This document shows, piece after piece, positions 55,079-63,600 of a stretch of 64,000 bases of DNA. The translations under genes were made by a program, and so were the position numbers. This DNA is from Mytilinidion resinicola (Eukaryota; Ascomycota; Dothideomycetes; Mytilinidiales; Mytilinidiaceae): contig NW_022985437.1 in the NCBI RefSeq assembly GCF_010093595.1, positions 2,695,809-2,759,808 on the forward strand, written 5' to 3'. The first letter of the stretch is position 1. Each line of letters opens with the position of its first letter. The notes under the pieces are model-generated. The model was given only the letters and a program-made list of their open reading frames with translations. It was not told the origin of the DNA and ran no database searches.

Positions 55079-55766
55079 ATGTTTCTCATCGCTCTCTTCA
55101 CGCCGTTCGCAGCCATCCTGCCTGCCATTGCCGACAACTGCACCATCTTCAACTGGGGCCATTAAGTCCAAGTACATCACTCTCGGCGCAGCCCAGCCAG
55201 GCTCCGGTGGTGCGAACTGCGAAGCGAACAACTACAACCATTCCTGCGCCATCACTGCCCACGGAGATTATCAAGTTCAATTCACCTACAACATCTCTCG
55301 CATTCTCCCCGCTGTTGCGGTCGGAGATAATTGGCCATTCCTCTTCAACGCCGTCAAGTCCCAGGTCACCGTCACCGACAACGGCTCCTTCAACGAAAAC
55401 CTCATCGCCAGCATCGATACCGCCCGCGAGCTCCCTGCTGATAGCGCGGCGTAAATCACCTTCATGCCGCTCATGCGCTGCGTCTCGGGCTCTATGAACA
55501 GCTGCACTGGCAGCCTTAACAACGGCACCGGAGACGAGATGTGCACGCCTGTTTCTCACAACCTTACTTTGGACGACAAAGAGATCCCGTTCTTCGATGG
55601 GGTGTACGCGCTTGTGAACATCAGCAAGGAGGACGTCGGGAAGTTCAAGGACCCGTTCGCGACGGAGATTACTAACGACAAGGGCGACGAGGCGTTCGTC
55701 CGGGTGGATCAGTGGATGTTGGTTGCGCTGTGCTCGATGGCTACCGTTGCGGTGATGATGTTGTGA
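55079..55766 (+). pseudogene. Broken gene for a secreted, possibly GPI-anchored protein
   Basis: ATG at 55079 begins a signal peptide (MFLIALFTPFAAILPAIADN) followed by CTIFNWG. A one-base shift near 55160 is then needed to enter AIKSKYITLGAAQPGSGGAN, with CAITAHGDYQVQFTYNIS and further sequence. TAA at 55452-55454 interrupts the frame before ITFMPLMRCVSGSMNSCTGS. The end (VDQWMLVALCSMATVAVMML) is a hydrophobic tail of the GPI-signal type. N-glycosylation-like sites are frequent. The family is not recognised. It is adjacent to the MFS pseudogene, so the two may have decayed together. Confidence 0.65.
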
Positions 55767-57720
55767 GCGCAGATGCTCTGGATCCTTCCCAAGGACTCAT
55801 GAGGGATGGATTGATTATGCTGATTTGTGTTGAACGTTGCTGGAGACCTCTGGCGTCTTGGGGGAGACTTCAAGGCCGTGACTTTGTGTACCCAAACAGA
55901 GTCTAATTTTGCACCTTTACTGTGTTGTGAGTGCGATGAGTACGAGGTAATACGCGTCTTGACGAACACAAGTATATATATTTTCTTCAAGCGCAGTCGT
56001 CTGAACCTTGCAGATTCTAGTAGCTGCTTGTTTCTTAATGACCAGTCCTCGGTACAGTACCTGCACAAAAGTATATACGCACCTATTCACCGTTGTCTGA
56101 GGTGCTTAACTGCCTGTTTAACAATCCGGAGATATATTTAGCGGACTCCCATATGAGCACAATACGCTAAGTCGCACTAAAGTTAAGTAGTTTCTAAGCG
56201 TCCCCTACCACGCAATAATTAAGATTACTGAATAAAAATTTTAGCACGTTAAGTACTAAATGTGAGAAAACCTTTCCGGTCTTAATTTTATATTTGTTTG
56301 AATAAGCGTAATCCAAAGATTACAAAAGAGGAGGAAAGTGCTTAGAAACCTATCCTAGTATCTTTTATCTTCTATTTAGCTCTGTTGGGCTGTATATTGG
56401 TGATGAAAGGGAGTGTTAGGGAGTAGCGGTAAGGGCTACGGCAGGCGCACAGCACCTCTTGTATATAACCTGACCTTCCTTAGACCTCTCTCACAGCATC
56501 ATCATCTACCAATACATCACGTACACGGCCTACAGCTCCTTGTTCGGTGACAGGGAGGTTCGCCGCGGATTTATGGGGGAGTGTGCCCATATAGAAGTCC
56601 TAGTGCTGTACCATCGCGATACTCGGCAAGATTCTCTCGAGGTAGGGTACACCGTAAATCTCCTTGAACTAACATCAAAAAGAAGAAACCCCATTTTTAA
56701 CCGATGCGGAAATCGAATTGGCTCTCCAGCTCAAAGGAATAAAGACGGCAAAAGATTGGGCCGCCCAGCTACCACTGCGCTGCCATACAATGGAGTCTCA
56801 ATTTCTTACAAGATCGCTAAGTGGCCGAATCTTTCTTAAGTCGTTAGTATAATAGTATAACTAGCGGCTAAAAGTTTATTTATATTATCTATATTATTTA
56901 TATTCTATTTAGCTGTTGTAGCTCACCTTAGGGTCTATGCAGTTGTGCTATCTAGGCTAATTTACACGAGGAAACCGTTCGCTGCCTCGCAACGTTCGGA
57001 TGAAAACCTCGTTTTCTATGGTGTAGAACGCCATGCGTTCCTTGATGTTTTACGCGTCTGCAGTGAACACGTAGTGGCTCTATAAGCTTTACTAAGGAGA
57101 TAATAGGTATATAAAGTATTATTTGGGAGTTAGATCCTGAGATTGGATAAAGGCCCGCCCTGTCCACGGATCTTACAATGCCTCGTTATTAAAATTCGTA
57201 CACTCCTTTACCGCTGCATAAGGCGCCTTATAGTATTTTCAACATTCCGAGTAAGAGAGAACTTTGATATTTTAGACAACTAGTAAACTTGCGAGGCTAC
57301 CTTAGACAGCACCAACAGGGTGTACGCAGATTGGAAGTCTATCCACTGCCCCCGGTTTCTGTTAGTACATTGAAGCTCCACAGACAGTTACAGGAAAGTA
57401 TACGGATATCTCTGGCACGGCACTTGAAGGATGGGACAAATGGGTTTTCTTGTGAAGAACATAATAAACGCCCACCAACAGCAAAACAAATACCCAGCAT
57501 TAATCGCACACGTGCCTCAATGCGGCAGCCACACTTCATTCTTTTAACGCCAGTCTATAAATCAACACCTGTCTTGATCGCCTCGACTTTGAAAGAAATG
57601 GAAAACATAGTAAGAACTATAGCAGAGGCTCTTGACTCCGCAGCTCAAGGCCGCTGCTCATCCCGCTGCCGCTCTATCCCGTTATGACGCCCCCTCGCAC
57701 CCTCCATCCTCCGTCCTCGA
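55767..57720. other. AT-rich gene-poor interval with solo LTR
   Basis: About 2 kb. CACCGTTGTCTGAGGTGCTT near 56091 is a half unit of the foldback family. A solo LTR occupies 56414-56552. Sequence at 56.2-56.4 and 56.85-57.2 kb is strongly AT-rich. The ORF at 57289-57687 has no recognised features. Confidence 0.5.
56409..56557 (+). mobile_element. Solo LTR with 5 bp target duplication
   Basis: The element 56414-56552 (139 bp) begins TGTTAGGGAGTAGCGG and ends TGTTCGGTGACA. It is flanked by GGGAG at 56409-56413 and 56553-56557. TG..CA ends and a 5 bp duplication are diagnostic of LTR retrotransposon insertion followed by LTR-LTR recombination. A related inverted copy lies at 61306-61585. Confidence 0.8.
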
Positions 57721-58524
57721 TTAGACGAATTGAACGTTCATAGAATACGAGCCCTCCGCTCCAAGCGACTCGAATATTCCCCGATGCTCCACCGGAAACG
57801 TCCTAGCCCACTCGATCCTCGGATAGACACCCCCCTTTCTATCCTGCATCCGCACATACGGCTTCTTCGTATAGGCGTACGTGTAGTCTTGTCCAAGCGT
57901 CCACGCCATGCTTGCTACCCCTCGAAGCGCTAAGACCAACTCAATTGTTCCTCGGCGTCCCGGATGCTTCAACACCGCCGCAACGGCATCGGGGAGCGTG
58001 ATGTCCAATGCGAGCACTCGAGTAATTTCAGGGTCGAGGGTCGGGTACAAAGCGGCGCGGGCATCGCGCCATTCATCTGCGACGTTGGTCATCTCCACTA
58101 TGGCTTTTTTGGCAGCGGCAGAGAAGGAGGTTTCAGCCAAATTGAGGGCGTATTTTTCCCGCTTCGACGCCTGTGCGAGGCCGTTCGGGTGGAATACCTT
58201 ACTCTCGACCTCCTGAAATCCACGCCAGGTCTTTCCCGCTGCAGCCGCCTTTGCTTTGAGGGAGGTTATGAGGGCGGGCATGGCGCGGAGCTCGGTCCGG
58301 GAGGTGATGACCAGCTTAGCGTCCTCGTTGTGGGTCCAGAGCTCCTCCAGCTTCTCGATGTTGGCCTTGAGCAGCTTGCAGGTGGACTTCAGCTGCCAGG
58401 GGGTGGCGCTCAAGACTTCGCCGTTGGTATTGATCCGGATGGTGTTGTTGAAGAGGTTGGAGAGGATCTTCTGGCGGAGCTCGGCGGGGAGCGTGACAAG
58501 GGAGGGAACCGTGGTGGTTGACAT
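57721..58524 (-). CDS. F-box-like protein, paralogue 1
   Basis: 267 residues, single exon, ATG at 58522-58524. VTLPAELRQKILSNLFNNTI (about 10-30) is an F-box-like start. The rest is unrecognised but clearly shared with the gene at 59778-60584: 'KxKAAAAxxxWxGFQEVE', 'LDPEITRVLALDITLP', 'RMQDRKGGVYPRIEWARTFP' and a GSYSMNVQFV ending. This looks like a lineage-specific expanded family; possible SCF adaptor activity is inferred from the short motif only. The two genes are separated by five foldback-repeat units. Confidence 0.7.
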   Translation of the reverse strand: MSTTTVPSLVTLPAELRQKILSNLFNNTIRINTNGEVLSATPWQLKSTCKLLKANIEKLEELWTHNEDAKLVITSRTELRAMPALITSLKAKAAAAGKTWRGFQEVESKVFHPNGLAQASKREKYALNLAETSFSAAAKKAIVEMTNVADEWRDARAALYPTLDPEITRVLALDITLPDAVAAVLKHPGRRGTIELVLALRGVASMAWTLGQDYTYAYTKKPYVRMQDRKGGVYPRIEWARTFPVEHRGIFESLGAEGSYSMNVQFV

Positions 58525-58830
58525 GGTCGGTGTGGTGTTTGGTTGACGATCGATTTGGTGATTGGTTGAGGGTTGGATAGTTGTACGAGGAGTAACTGGT
58601 TAGTTTATGTTGTTGTTGGTGGGTGTTGCGGTAGGTGCTGTGGTGGGTGCGCGATTGCAGAAGGAAGTTAGTGTCCTGAGAAAAGTACTGTGAGGGAGTT
58701 TAAATACGCCTGCCTGGCATCCAGCTGAATTCACTGAAGAGGTCGTCAGTGACTCTTGAGGGTCTTCGCATTGCTGCCAATTCACTAGATGGCCCCCTTT
58801 GGGTGAGTTCCCACCTATTCAATCAATTTA
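58525..58830. other. Promoter side of F-box-like paralogue 1
   Basis: About 300 bp immediately upstream of the minus-strand start, ending at the first foldback unit. A short GT-rich run lies at 58605-58650. Nothing else recognised. Confidence 0.4.
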
Positions 58831-59646
58831 TGTACACCTTTTTAGCGCCGTATGAGGTGGTCTAGCGAACTTTCTGGCAGTTCAAAAGCCTGGTTTTTAA
58901 GTTCGTAGAAGCATGATGAGACACTCCACACAGTGGTAAAAGAGTGTTTACAGAAGAAGATATTCCAGAGAAATGTGCAATCAAGTGTGTAAAGCTAGCA
59001 TGTACAGTCTGTGTACACCTTTTCAGCGCCGTACGAGGTGGCCTAGCGAGCTTTCTGCCAGTCCACAGTCATGATATTCAGATTCGTAGATGCGTCATGA
59101 GGCATCTCAGACAGTGGCAAAAGAGTGTAAATTCATCGATTACAGGATACACATATCTGAGAGAGAAGTGCAATCAAATGTGTAAAGATACTATAATTCC
59201 TTAAACGGTCAAATTTGGTAGTCAAGGACTAGCATTCACAGTCTATGCATACCTTTTTAACGCCGTCAGGGGTGGCCCAGCAAGCTTTCTGACAATTCAA
59301 AAGCCTGGTTTTCAAATTTATAGAAGCATGATGAGGCACCTTAGACAGTGCCAAACCAGTGTAAATGCATCCGCGTTTAGTCTGTGTACACCATTTCAAC
59401 CCCGGCTGAGGTGGCCCAGCGAGCTTCTGGTCAGTTCACAATCACGATATTCAGAACTGTAGACTTATTATGAGGCCCCTCCGACAGTGGCAAACGAGTG
59501 TGAATGCATCAGCGTTTACAGTTTGTGTACACCATTTCAATGCCGTCTGAGGTGGCCTAGCGAGCTTTCTGACAGTTCAAAATCATGGCTTTTAGGTGCG
59601 TAGAAGCATGATGAGGCACCTTAGACAGTGGCAAGGAAGTGTGTAA
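58831..59646. repeat. Five head-to-tail ~120-130 bp foldback units
   Basis: Unit starts are at about 58831, 59010, 59244, 59383 and 59524. Each begins TGTGTACACC-like, continues with GCCGTCTGAGGTGGCCTAGC and GAGCTTTCTGACAGTTC, and ends with GATGAGGCACCTTAGACAGT then GGCAAAAGAGTGT. The beginning and end are inverted relatives (about 30 bp), so every unit can fold into a hairpin. The last three have a 139-141 bp period. The array lies exactly between the two intact F-box-like paralogues. Confidence 0.85.
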
Positions 59647-59777
59647 GTATACTAGTTTTATTAAATCTACATCCCATTGACTACAATTCATTAGCTAATC
59701 CACCTGGATTGCCCCCCAACTGCAAGTCCTTTGGCCCTTACTACGCTCGCTTGGATCCCCCCACCTCCCCCTCGTAC

Positions 59778-60584
59778 CTAGGCAAACTGCAAACCGCCAG
59801 TATACATCATCCCGTCACTTGAGCTTCGGATAGACTTCCCATGGCCTCCTGGAACGGTTCCTACCAGCTCAATTCGCGGGTATATGTCCTTCCTGTCCTC
59901 CATGGGAACCGCCATGCCTTGTTCGGTCTGCGCACTCTCGTAGTTATCCTCAACTCCGCTGCCTGTCTCTCGGACGTTGCGAATCACCAAATCCCACCAA
60001 GTTCGCTCCTGGTCTCGATTCAGCCGACTGACAGCCATTGCCATTGGAGTAGGCATCGTCAAGTTATACTTCAGGGCCCGTGTGACGTTGGGGTCGAGAC
60101 CTTCGAGGCCGTCGTAGGGCTCCCACAATGGCGACCACGATAGTCCGACGTTGACGGCCTTCATGAAGATCTCTCGATTCCGATGAGTGATACCCGGCGC
60201 GCCGATTGTGCGAGCTAGGTGATTGCCCAATTCTCTGTCGTTGTTCGCTTCCTGAAGTGCGTTGTTGTGGAACCAGACTATTTCGATCTCTTGGAAACCA
60301 TACCACGGCTCTTTGGCCGCAGCGGCCTTGTCCTTGAGGCGCTGTGTGACGGCAGGAAGCTGGCAGAGCTGGCTCGGGGAAGTTATCCGTACGGTCGTAT
60401 CGGCACGCGGAATCCACAGGCGCTCGACGGTCTCGATGTCTTCTTTGAAGACCGTGTTAGCTGTCTTGAGGTCCGAATGAATGATGTAGATGCTGCCGTT
60501 TCGGCGAATCTGGACTTTGTTGTTGGATGCATGGTCCAAGATCTTTTGGCGAAGCTCAGGTGGCGCAGCGAGGAGGAACGACAT
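59778..60584 (-). CDS. F-box-like protein, paralogue 2
   Basis: 268 residues from the ATG at 60582-60584 (MSFLLAAPPELRQKILDHAS); the frame extends 70 codons further upstream without obvious coding character. It aligns along its length with the gene at 57721-58524: same start motif (PPELRQKIL), KDKAAAAKEPWYGFQEIEIV, GLDPNVTRALKYNLTMPTPM, MEDRKDIYPRIELVGTVPGG and a short Gly/Ser tail ending in LQFA. Divergence is considerable, so the duplication is not recent. The molecular role is unknown. Confidence 0.7.
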   Translation of the reverse strand: MSFLLAAPPELRQKILDHASNNKVQIRRNGSIYIIHSDLKTANTVFKEDIETVERLWIPRADTTVRITSPSQLCQLPAVTQRLKDKAAAAKEPWYGFQEIEIVWFHNNALQEANNDRELGNHLARTIGAPGITHRNREIFMKAVNVGLSWSPLWEPYDGLEGLDPNVTRALKYNLTMPTPMAMAVSRLNRDQERTWWDLVIRNVRETGSGVEDNYESAQTEQGMAVPMEDRKDIYPRIELVGTVPGGHGKSIRSSSDGMMYTGGLQFA

Positions 60585-60905
60585 TTCGAGGGAGCGTTTG
60601 TTGTGATTGAGCTGGCGAATGGTGCAACTTTGCAGTGCGTTGTACAATGCTGGCAGTGGAAGATAAAGACGTTGTGCAGGATCTTGGCAGTGGAAGGTGA
60701 TTGGACAATGATTTGGATCTGGGCAATGCTGGCGGATCCTTAGGCGAAGAAGTCTCGTGACTGAACTTTCCCGAGTGGCTCCGCATGCATTCATGCTCTA
60801 GGCTCGATAATAATCCAGGCTCAACTCTTCCTCGCTAAAACAACTGATTCAACCCATTCCACGTTTCCGAGGCAGATCTTGCGAGCTGATCTTTTGTTCG
60901 ACTTC

Positions 60906-61082
60906 TCAAAATCGACCTTGTGATCTCGGAATGGTCCCTGTGAACTCGACTCGAGGATACACCGTGTCTCGATCCATTATCCGCACGAAAGGCTCTCCAT
61001 TATACGCATTCTCGCAATGGCCTGCGAGTTGCTCAACAAAGCCGTAAACGGACCCCTGGATCCAGTGGTTCATGAGCGGGTG
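60906..61082 (-). pseudogene. C-terminal remnant of a third F-box-like paralogue
   Basis: A 55-residue open stretch (stop at 60906-60908) contains GEPFVRIMDRDTVYPRVEFT, matching KKPYVRMQDRKGGVYPRIEW of paralogue 1 and the equivalent segment of paralogue 2. It then ends early at TIPRSQGRF. Upstream a TAG breaks the frame and no F-box-like start is found within 200 bp. Confidence 0.6.
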
Positions 61083-61305
61083 CTAGACGAGTTGGTGGTT
61101 GACGGTGTGTTACGGATAGTAGAGAAAGAGATTGGTGTCCAGAGAACCAAATCTGTAACGCGCTTTAAGTACCTCAGTAACGATTCATTTACTACTGACT
61201 CTGTGCGAGCAGAAATAAATCATCTTTCATGCAGGTAAAGTACTCAGCTAAAAGCGCTATGTTGGAGATGAAAGGCAATTTACCTATTTAGAGTTTCGAG
61301 CATAT

Positions 61306-61585
61306 TGTCGCGGAACAAGGAGCTGTATGCCGTGTACGTGATATATTAGATGATGATGATGATAGAGAAGAGAGAGATCTAGAGGAAGGTGAGGCTATAT
61401 ACAAGAGGTGCCCAGGGCGGCCGTTCAACCAACCTGACAAGTAACAGGAGAGAGTGAAGGCTGTAGGTGTTGTATTTGATGATGAGGATGAGGATGTAGA
61501 GGAGAAGGAGAGGTCTGGAGGAAGGTGAGGCTATATACACAAGGTGCTATGCGCCTGCCGTAGCCCTCACCGCTACTCCCTAACA
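61306..61585 (-). mobile_element. Second, longer LTR copy (inverted relative to 56.4 kb)
   Basis: Read on the minus strand it begins TGTTAGGGAGTAGCGGTGAG and ends CTTGTTCCGCGACA, matching both ends of the solo LTR at 56414-56552. It is longer because an internal module with GGAAGGTGAGGCTATATACA is present twice about 145 bp apart. The flanking 5 bp (CATAT, TATGT) do not match, so the target duplication is lost or the ends are mis-set. Confidence 0.65.
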
Positions 61586-61626
61586 TATGTCACAACCAGT
61601 TGAACAGTTGGGCGAGGCTGATTGAA

Positions 61627-61665
61627 GGCCTGGCTGTCGAGAGGCCTGGCTGTCGAGAGGCCTGG
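61627..61665 (+). repeat. 16 bp tandem repeat, about 2.4 copies
   Basis: GGCCTGGCTGTCGAGA occurs twice in a row (61627-61642, 61643-61658) followed by a partial third copy. Confidence 0.75.
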
Positions 61666-61836
61666 TTGATTGACTATTGATGTTCCGTTGGAGTTAGAAT
61701 ATAATATCGCGACTTGGCTGCCGGAGGTTAGTAATCCCAGGTAGAGTCTTTACATGTCTAACACCACCACTACTATGCCGTCGTAATAGCGCGCTTAACC
61801 TTAGAAATACTAAAAAGAACAATATAGATTAAGAAT

Positions 61837-62448
61837 CTAAGTAAGGGGACTACTAATCGTACACCCCCTAATTCCTAGACGTACACCCCCTCCCCCCCCT
61901 ATCGCTTCACCACGTTCTGATTGGCTCGGAGGGCTGCTCCGTAGCCTCCGATTCGCTCGCTTAACTTGCTCATTCATTCCGAATGCTCTCTCCAAATGCG
62001 GCCATGTACAACACAAGCAATTACATCATGCCAATTTGTATAGCCTTACGTACGAGCTTATATACAAGCTCACGTACGAGCTCATGTATAGCCTCACGTA
62101 CGAGCTCACGTACGAGCTCACGTACGGCCTCATGTATAGCATCACGTACAGCCTTGTGTATAGCATTACGTACGGCCTCACGTACGAGCTCACGTACGGC
62201 CTCGTGTATAGCATCACGTATGGCCTCACATACGAGCTCACGTACGGCCTCGTGCATAGCATCACGTACGGCCTCGCGTATAGCATCACGTGTAGAGAGA
62301 CGTAAGGGTGAATGCCCGGAGGAAGCTCCGGGCTCTCCGAGCCAATCAGAAGGTGGTGAAGCGCCAAGAGGGGGGGGTGTACATGGAGTGAAAAGGGGGT
62401 GTACGTCTAGGAATTAGGGGGTGTACGATTAGTAGTCCCCCTAAGTAA
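61837..62448. mobile_element. Palindromic element A with 8 bp target duplication
   Basis: The body is 61845-62440 (596 bp). CTAAGTAA flanks it at 61837-61844 and 62441-62448. Ends are GGGGACTACTAATCGTACAC and its inverse; the inverted repeats continue with CCCCCTAATTCCTAGACGTA and TTCTGATTGGCTCGGAG. The interior is an array of 12 bp GTACGTGAGCTC-like subrepeats. ORFs running through it on both strands are by-products of that array. Confidence 0.87.
62056..62290. repeat. 12 bp subrepeat array in element A
   Basis: Alternating AGCTCACGTACG, GCCTCGTGTATA and GCATCACGTAC-type 12-mers, many self-complementary over GTAC or GAGCTC. Because the period is a multiple of three and lacks stop codons, several frames stay open and encode meaningless Ser/Arg or Tyr/Val repeats. 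Confidence 0.85.
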
Positions 62449-62575
62449 AGGGGAGGGATAAACGCACAGCCCCTAATCACTCCACGCACACCCCCCCTCT
62501 CTTGGCGCTTCACCACCTTCTAATTGGCTCGGAGCAGCGCGGAGCTTCCTCCGGGCATTCACCTTTACATCTCTC

Positions 62576-62770
62576 TGCACGTGATGCTATACGCGAGGCC
62601 GTACGTGATGCTATACACGAGACCGTACGTGATGCTATACACGAGGCCGTACGTGAGCTCGTACGTGAGGCTATACGTGAGCTTGTACGTGAGCTTGTAC
62701 GTAAGCTTGTATGTAAGCTTGTACGTGAGCTCGTGCGTAAGCTTGTATGTGAGCTCGTACGTAAGGCTAT
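62576..62770. repeat. 12 bp subrepeat array in element B
   Basis: The same GTACGTGAGCTC / GATGCTATACACGAGGCC subrepeat type as in element A, in the opposite orientation. It explains the long Tyr/Val/Ser and Glu/Ala/Val/Arg-repeat frames here. Confidence 0.85.
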
Positions 62771-63419
62771 ACAAATGGGCGAGCCTAATCGTAGCCCCCC
62801 TTTTCACTCGTCGTAGCCCCCCTTTTCTCTCCGTGTAGCCCCCCCAAATTAGGTCTAGCTCCGGCCCGTATAAATATTGTTCCACTAATCAAACTCACTC
62901 GCTTGCCTCTAGCTTGCCTCGCACGCCAAGATCACCAAATATATACATCACCAGTGAACACACAACATTCTCTCCAACATCCCACCTCAACACCATGCCA
63001 CTCCGGGCACCCCCTTGGGCCCGCTACGAGTCCGTAGAGGCTGGTATAGCATCTATCCAGGCCTATGCAAAGGCGCAGGGCTATGCCTTGCGAAAATGTG
63101 GTAATAAGTATGACAAACGTACTCCACCACAAGTGCGCAAAGTTTTTGTGTAATGCGACTGCAATTGGACGGAGGCCATCTAGGCGCTTTCCGCTTCTAG
63201 ACTAGCTAGAGTAGATAGAGTGAATAGACTCCTGCTGGCCTAGATAATGCATCCTTTCCAATTTGTGTATACATACTCTCCATTTTACGCAGCCTATATA
63301 GAGGCAAGCGAGTGAGTTTGATTAGTGGAACAATATTTATACGGGCCGGAGCTAGACCTAATTTGGGGGGGCTACACGGAGAGAAAAGGGGGGCTACGAT
63401 TAGGCTCGCCCATACAAAT
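62769..63419. mobile_element. Inverted-repeat element E with 8 bp target duplication, nested in B
   Basis: The body is 62777-63411 (635 bp) with ATACAAAT at 62769-62776 and 63412-63419. The terminal inverted repeats (GGGCGAGCCTAATCGTAGCC inward through CCCCCCAAATTAGGTCTAGC and ACTAATCAAACTCACTCGC) are about 110 bp and nearly identical. It carries a truncated FAR1-like reading frame. It is the GC-rich relative of element D at 21.0-21.7 kb. Confidence 0.88.
62995..63153 (+). pseudogene. Truncated FAR1-like DNA-binding fragment of a MULE-type transposase
   Basis: 52 codons from the ATG at 62995. RYESVEAGIASIQAYAKAQG followed by YALRKCGNKYDKRTPPQVRK resembles the start of the FAR1 domain in fungal MULE-like transposases ('F.S.EAAI..I..YA...GYA..K', then basic residues and VRK.F..CD). 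A TAA follows KVFV, after which the same frame reads CDCNWTEAI, suggesting a nonsense change in a longer gene. No DDE catalytic region remains, so the element is non-autonomous. Confidence 0.5.
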
Positions 63420-63600
63420 CGGTATAATGCGATTGCTTGTGTTGTACATGGCCGCATTTGGAGAGAGCATTCGGAATTAGTGAGCGAGTTAAGCGAGCGA
63501 ATCGGAGGCTATGGAGTAGTCCTCTAAGCCAATTAGAAGGCGGTGAAGCAACAGGGTGTGCGTGGAGTGATTAGGGGGTGTGCGTTTATCCCTCCCCTTA

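Larger units (their letters stand above)
62449..63600. mobile_element. Palindromic element B, interrupted by element E
   Basis: Inverted ends AGGGGAGGGATAAACGCACA at 62449 and the matching reverse complement ending at about 63599, followed inward on both sides by CTAATCACTCCACGCACACC and TTCACCGCCTTCTAATTGGC-like segments. It belongs to the same group as element A: its right arm contains CGCATTTGGAGAGAGCATTC, also present inverted in A. Element E (62777-63411) sits inside it. No target duplication is visible; its left end abuts the duplicated site of element A. Confidence 0.75.

Noticed and set aside
58831..59646. CRISPR-like regularly spaced repeats
   Set aside because: The units are ~125 bp, mutually similar throughout and foldback-shaped, without unique spacers; the genome is fungal.
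61983..62838. Long overlapping ORFs on both strands with Ser/Arg, Tyr/Val or Glu/Ala/Val/Arg repeats
   Set aside because: They are translations of the stop-free 12 bp subrepeats inside palindromic elements A and B; codons are dictated by the DNA repeat, not by a protein.
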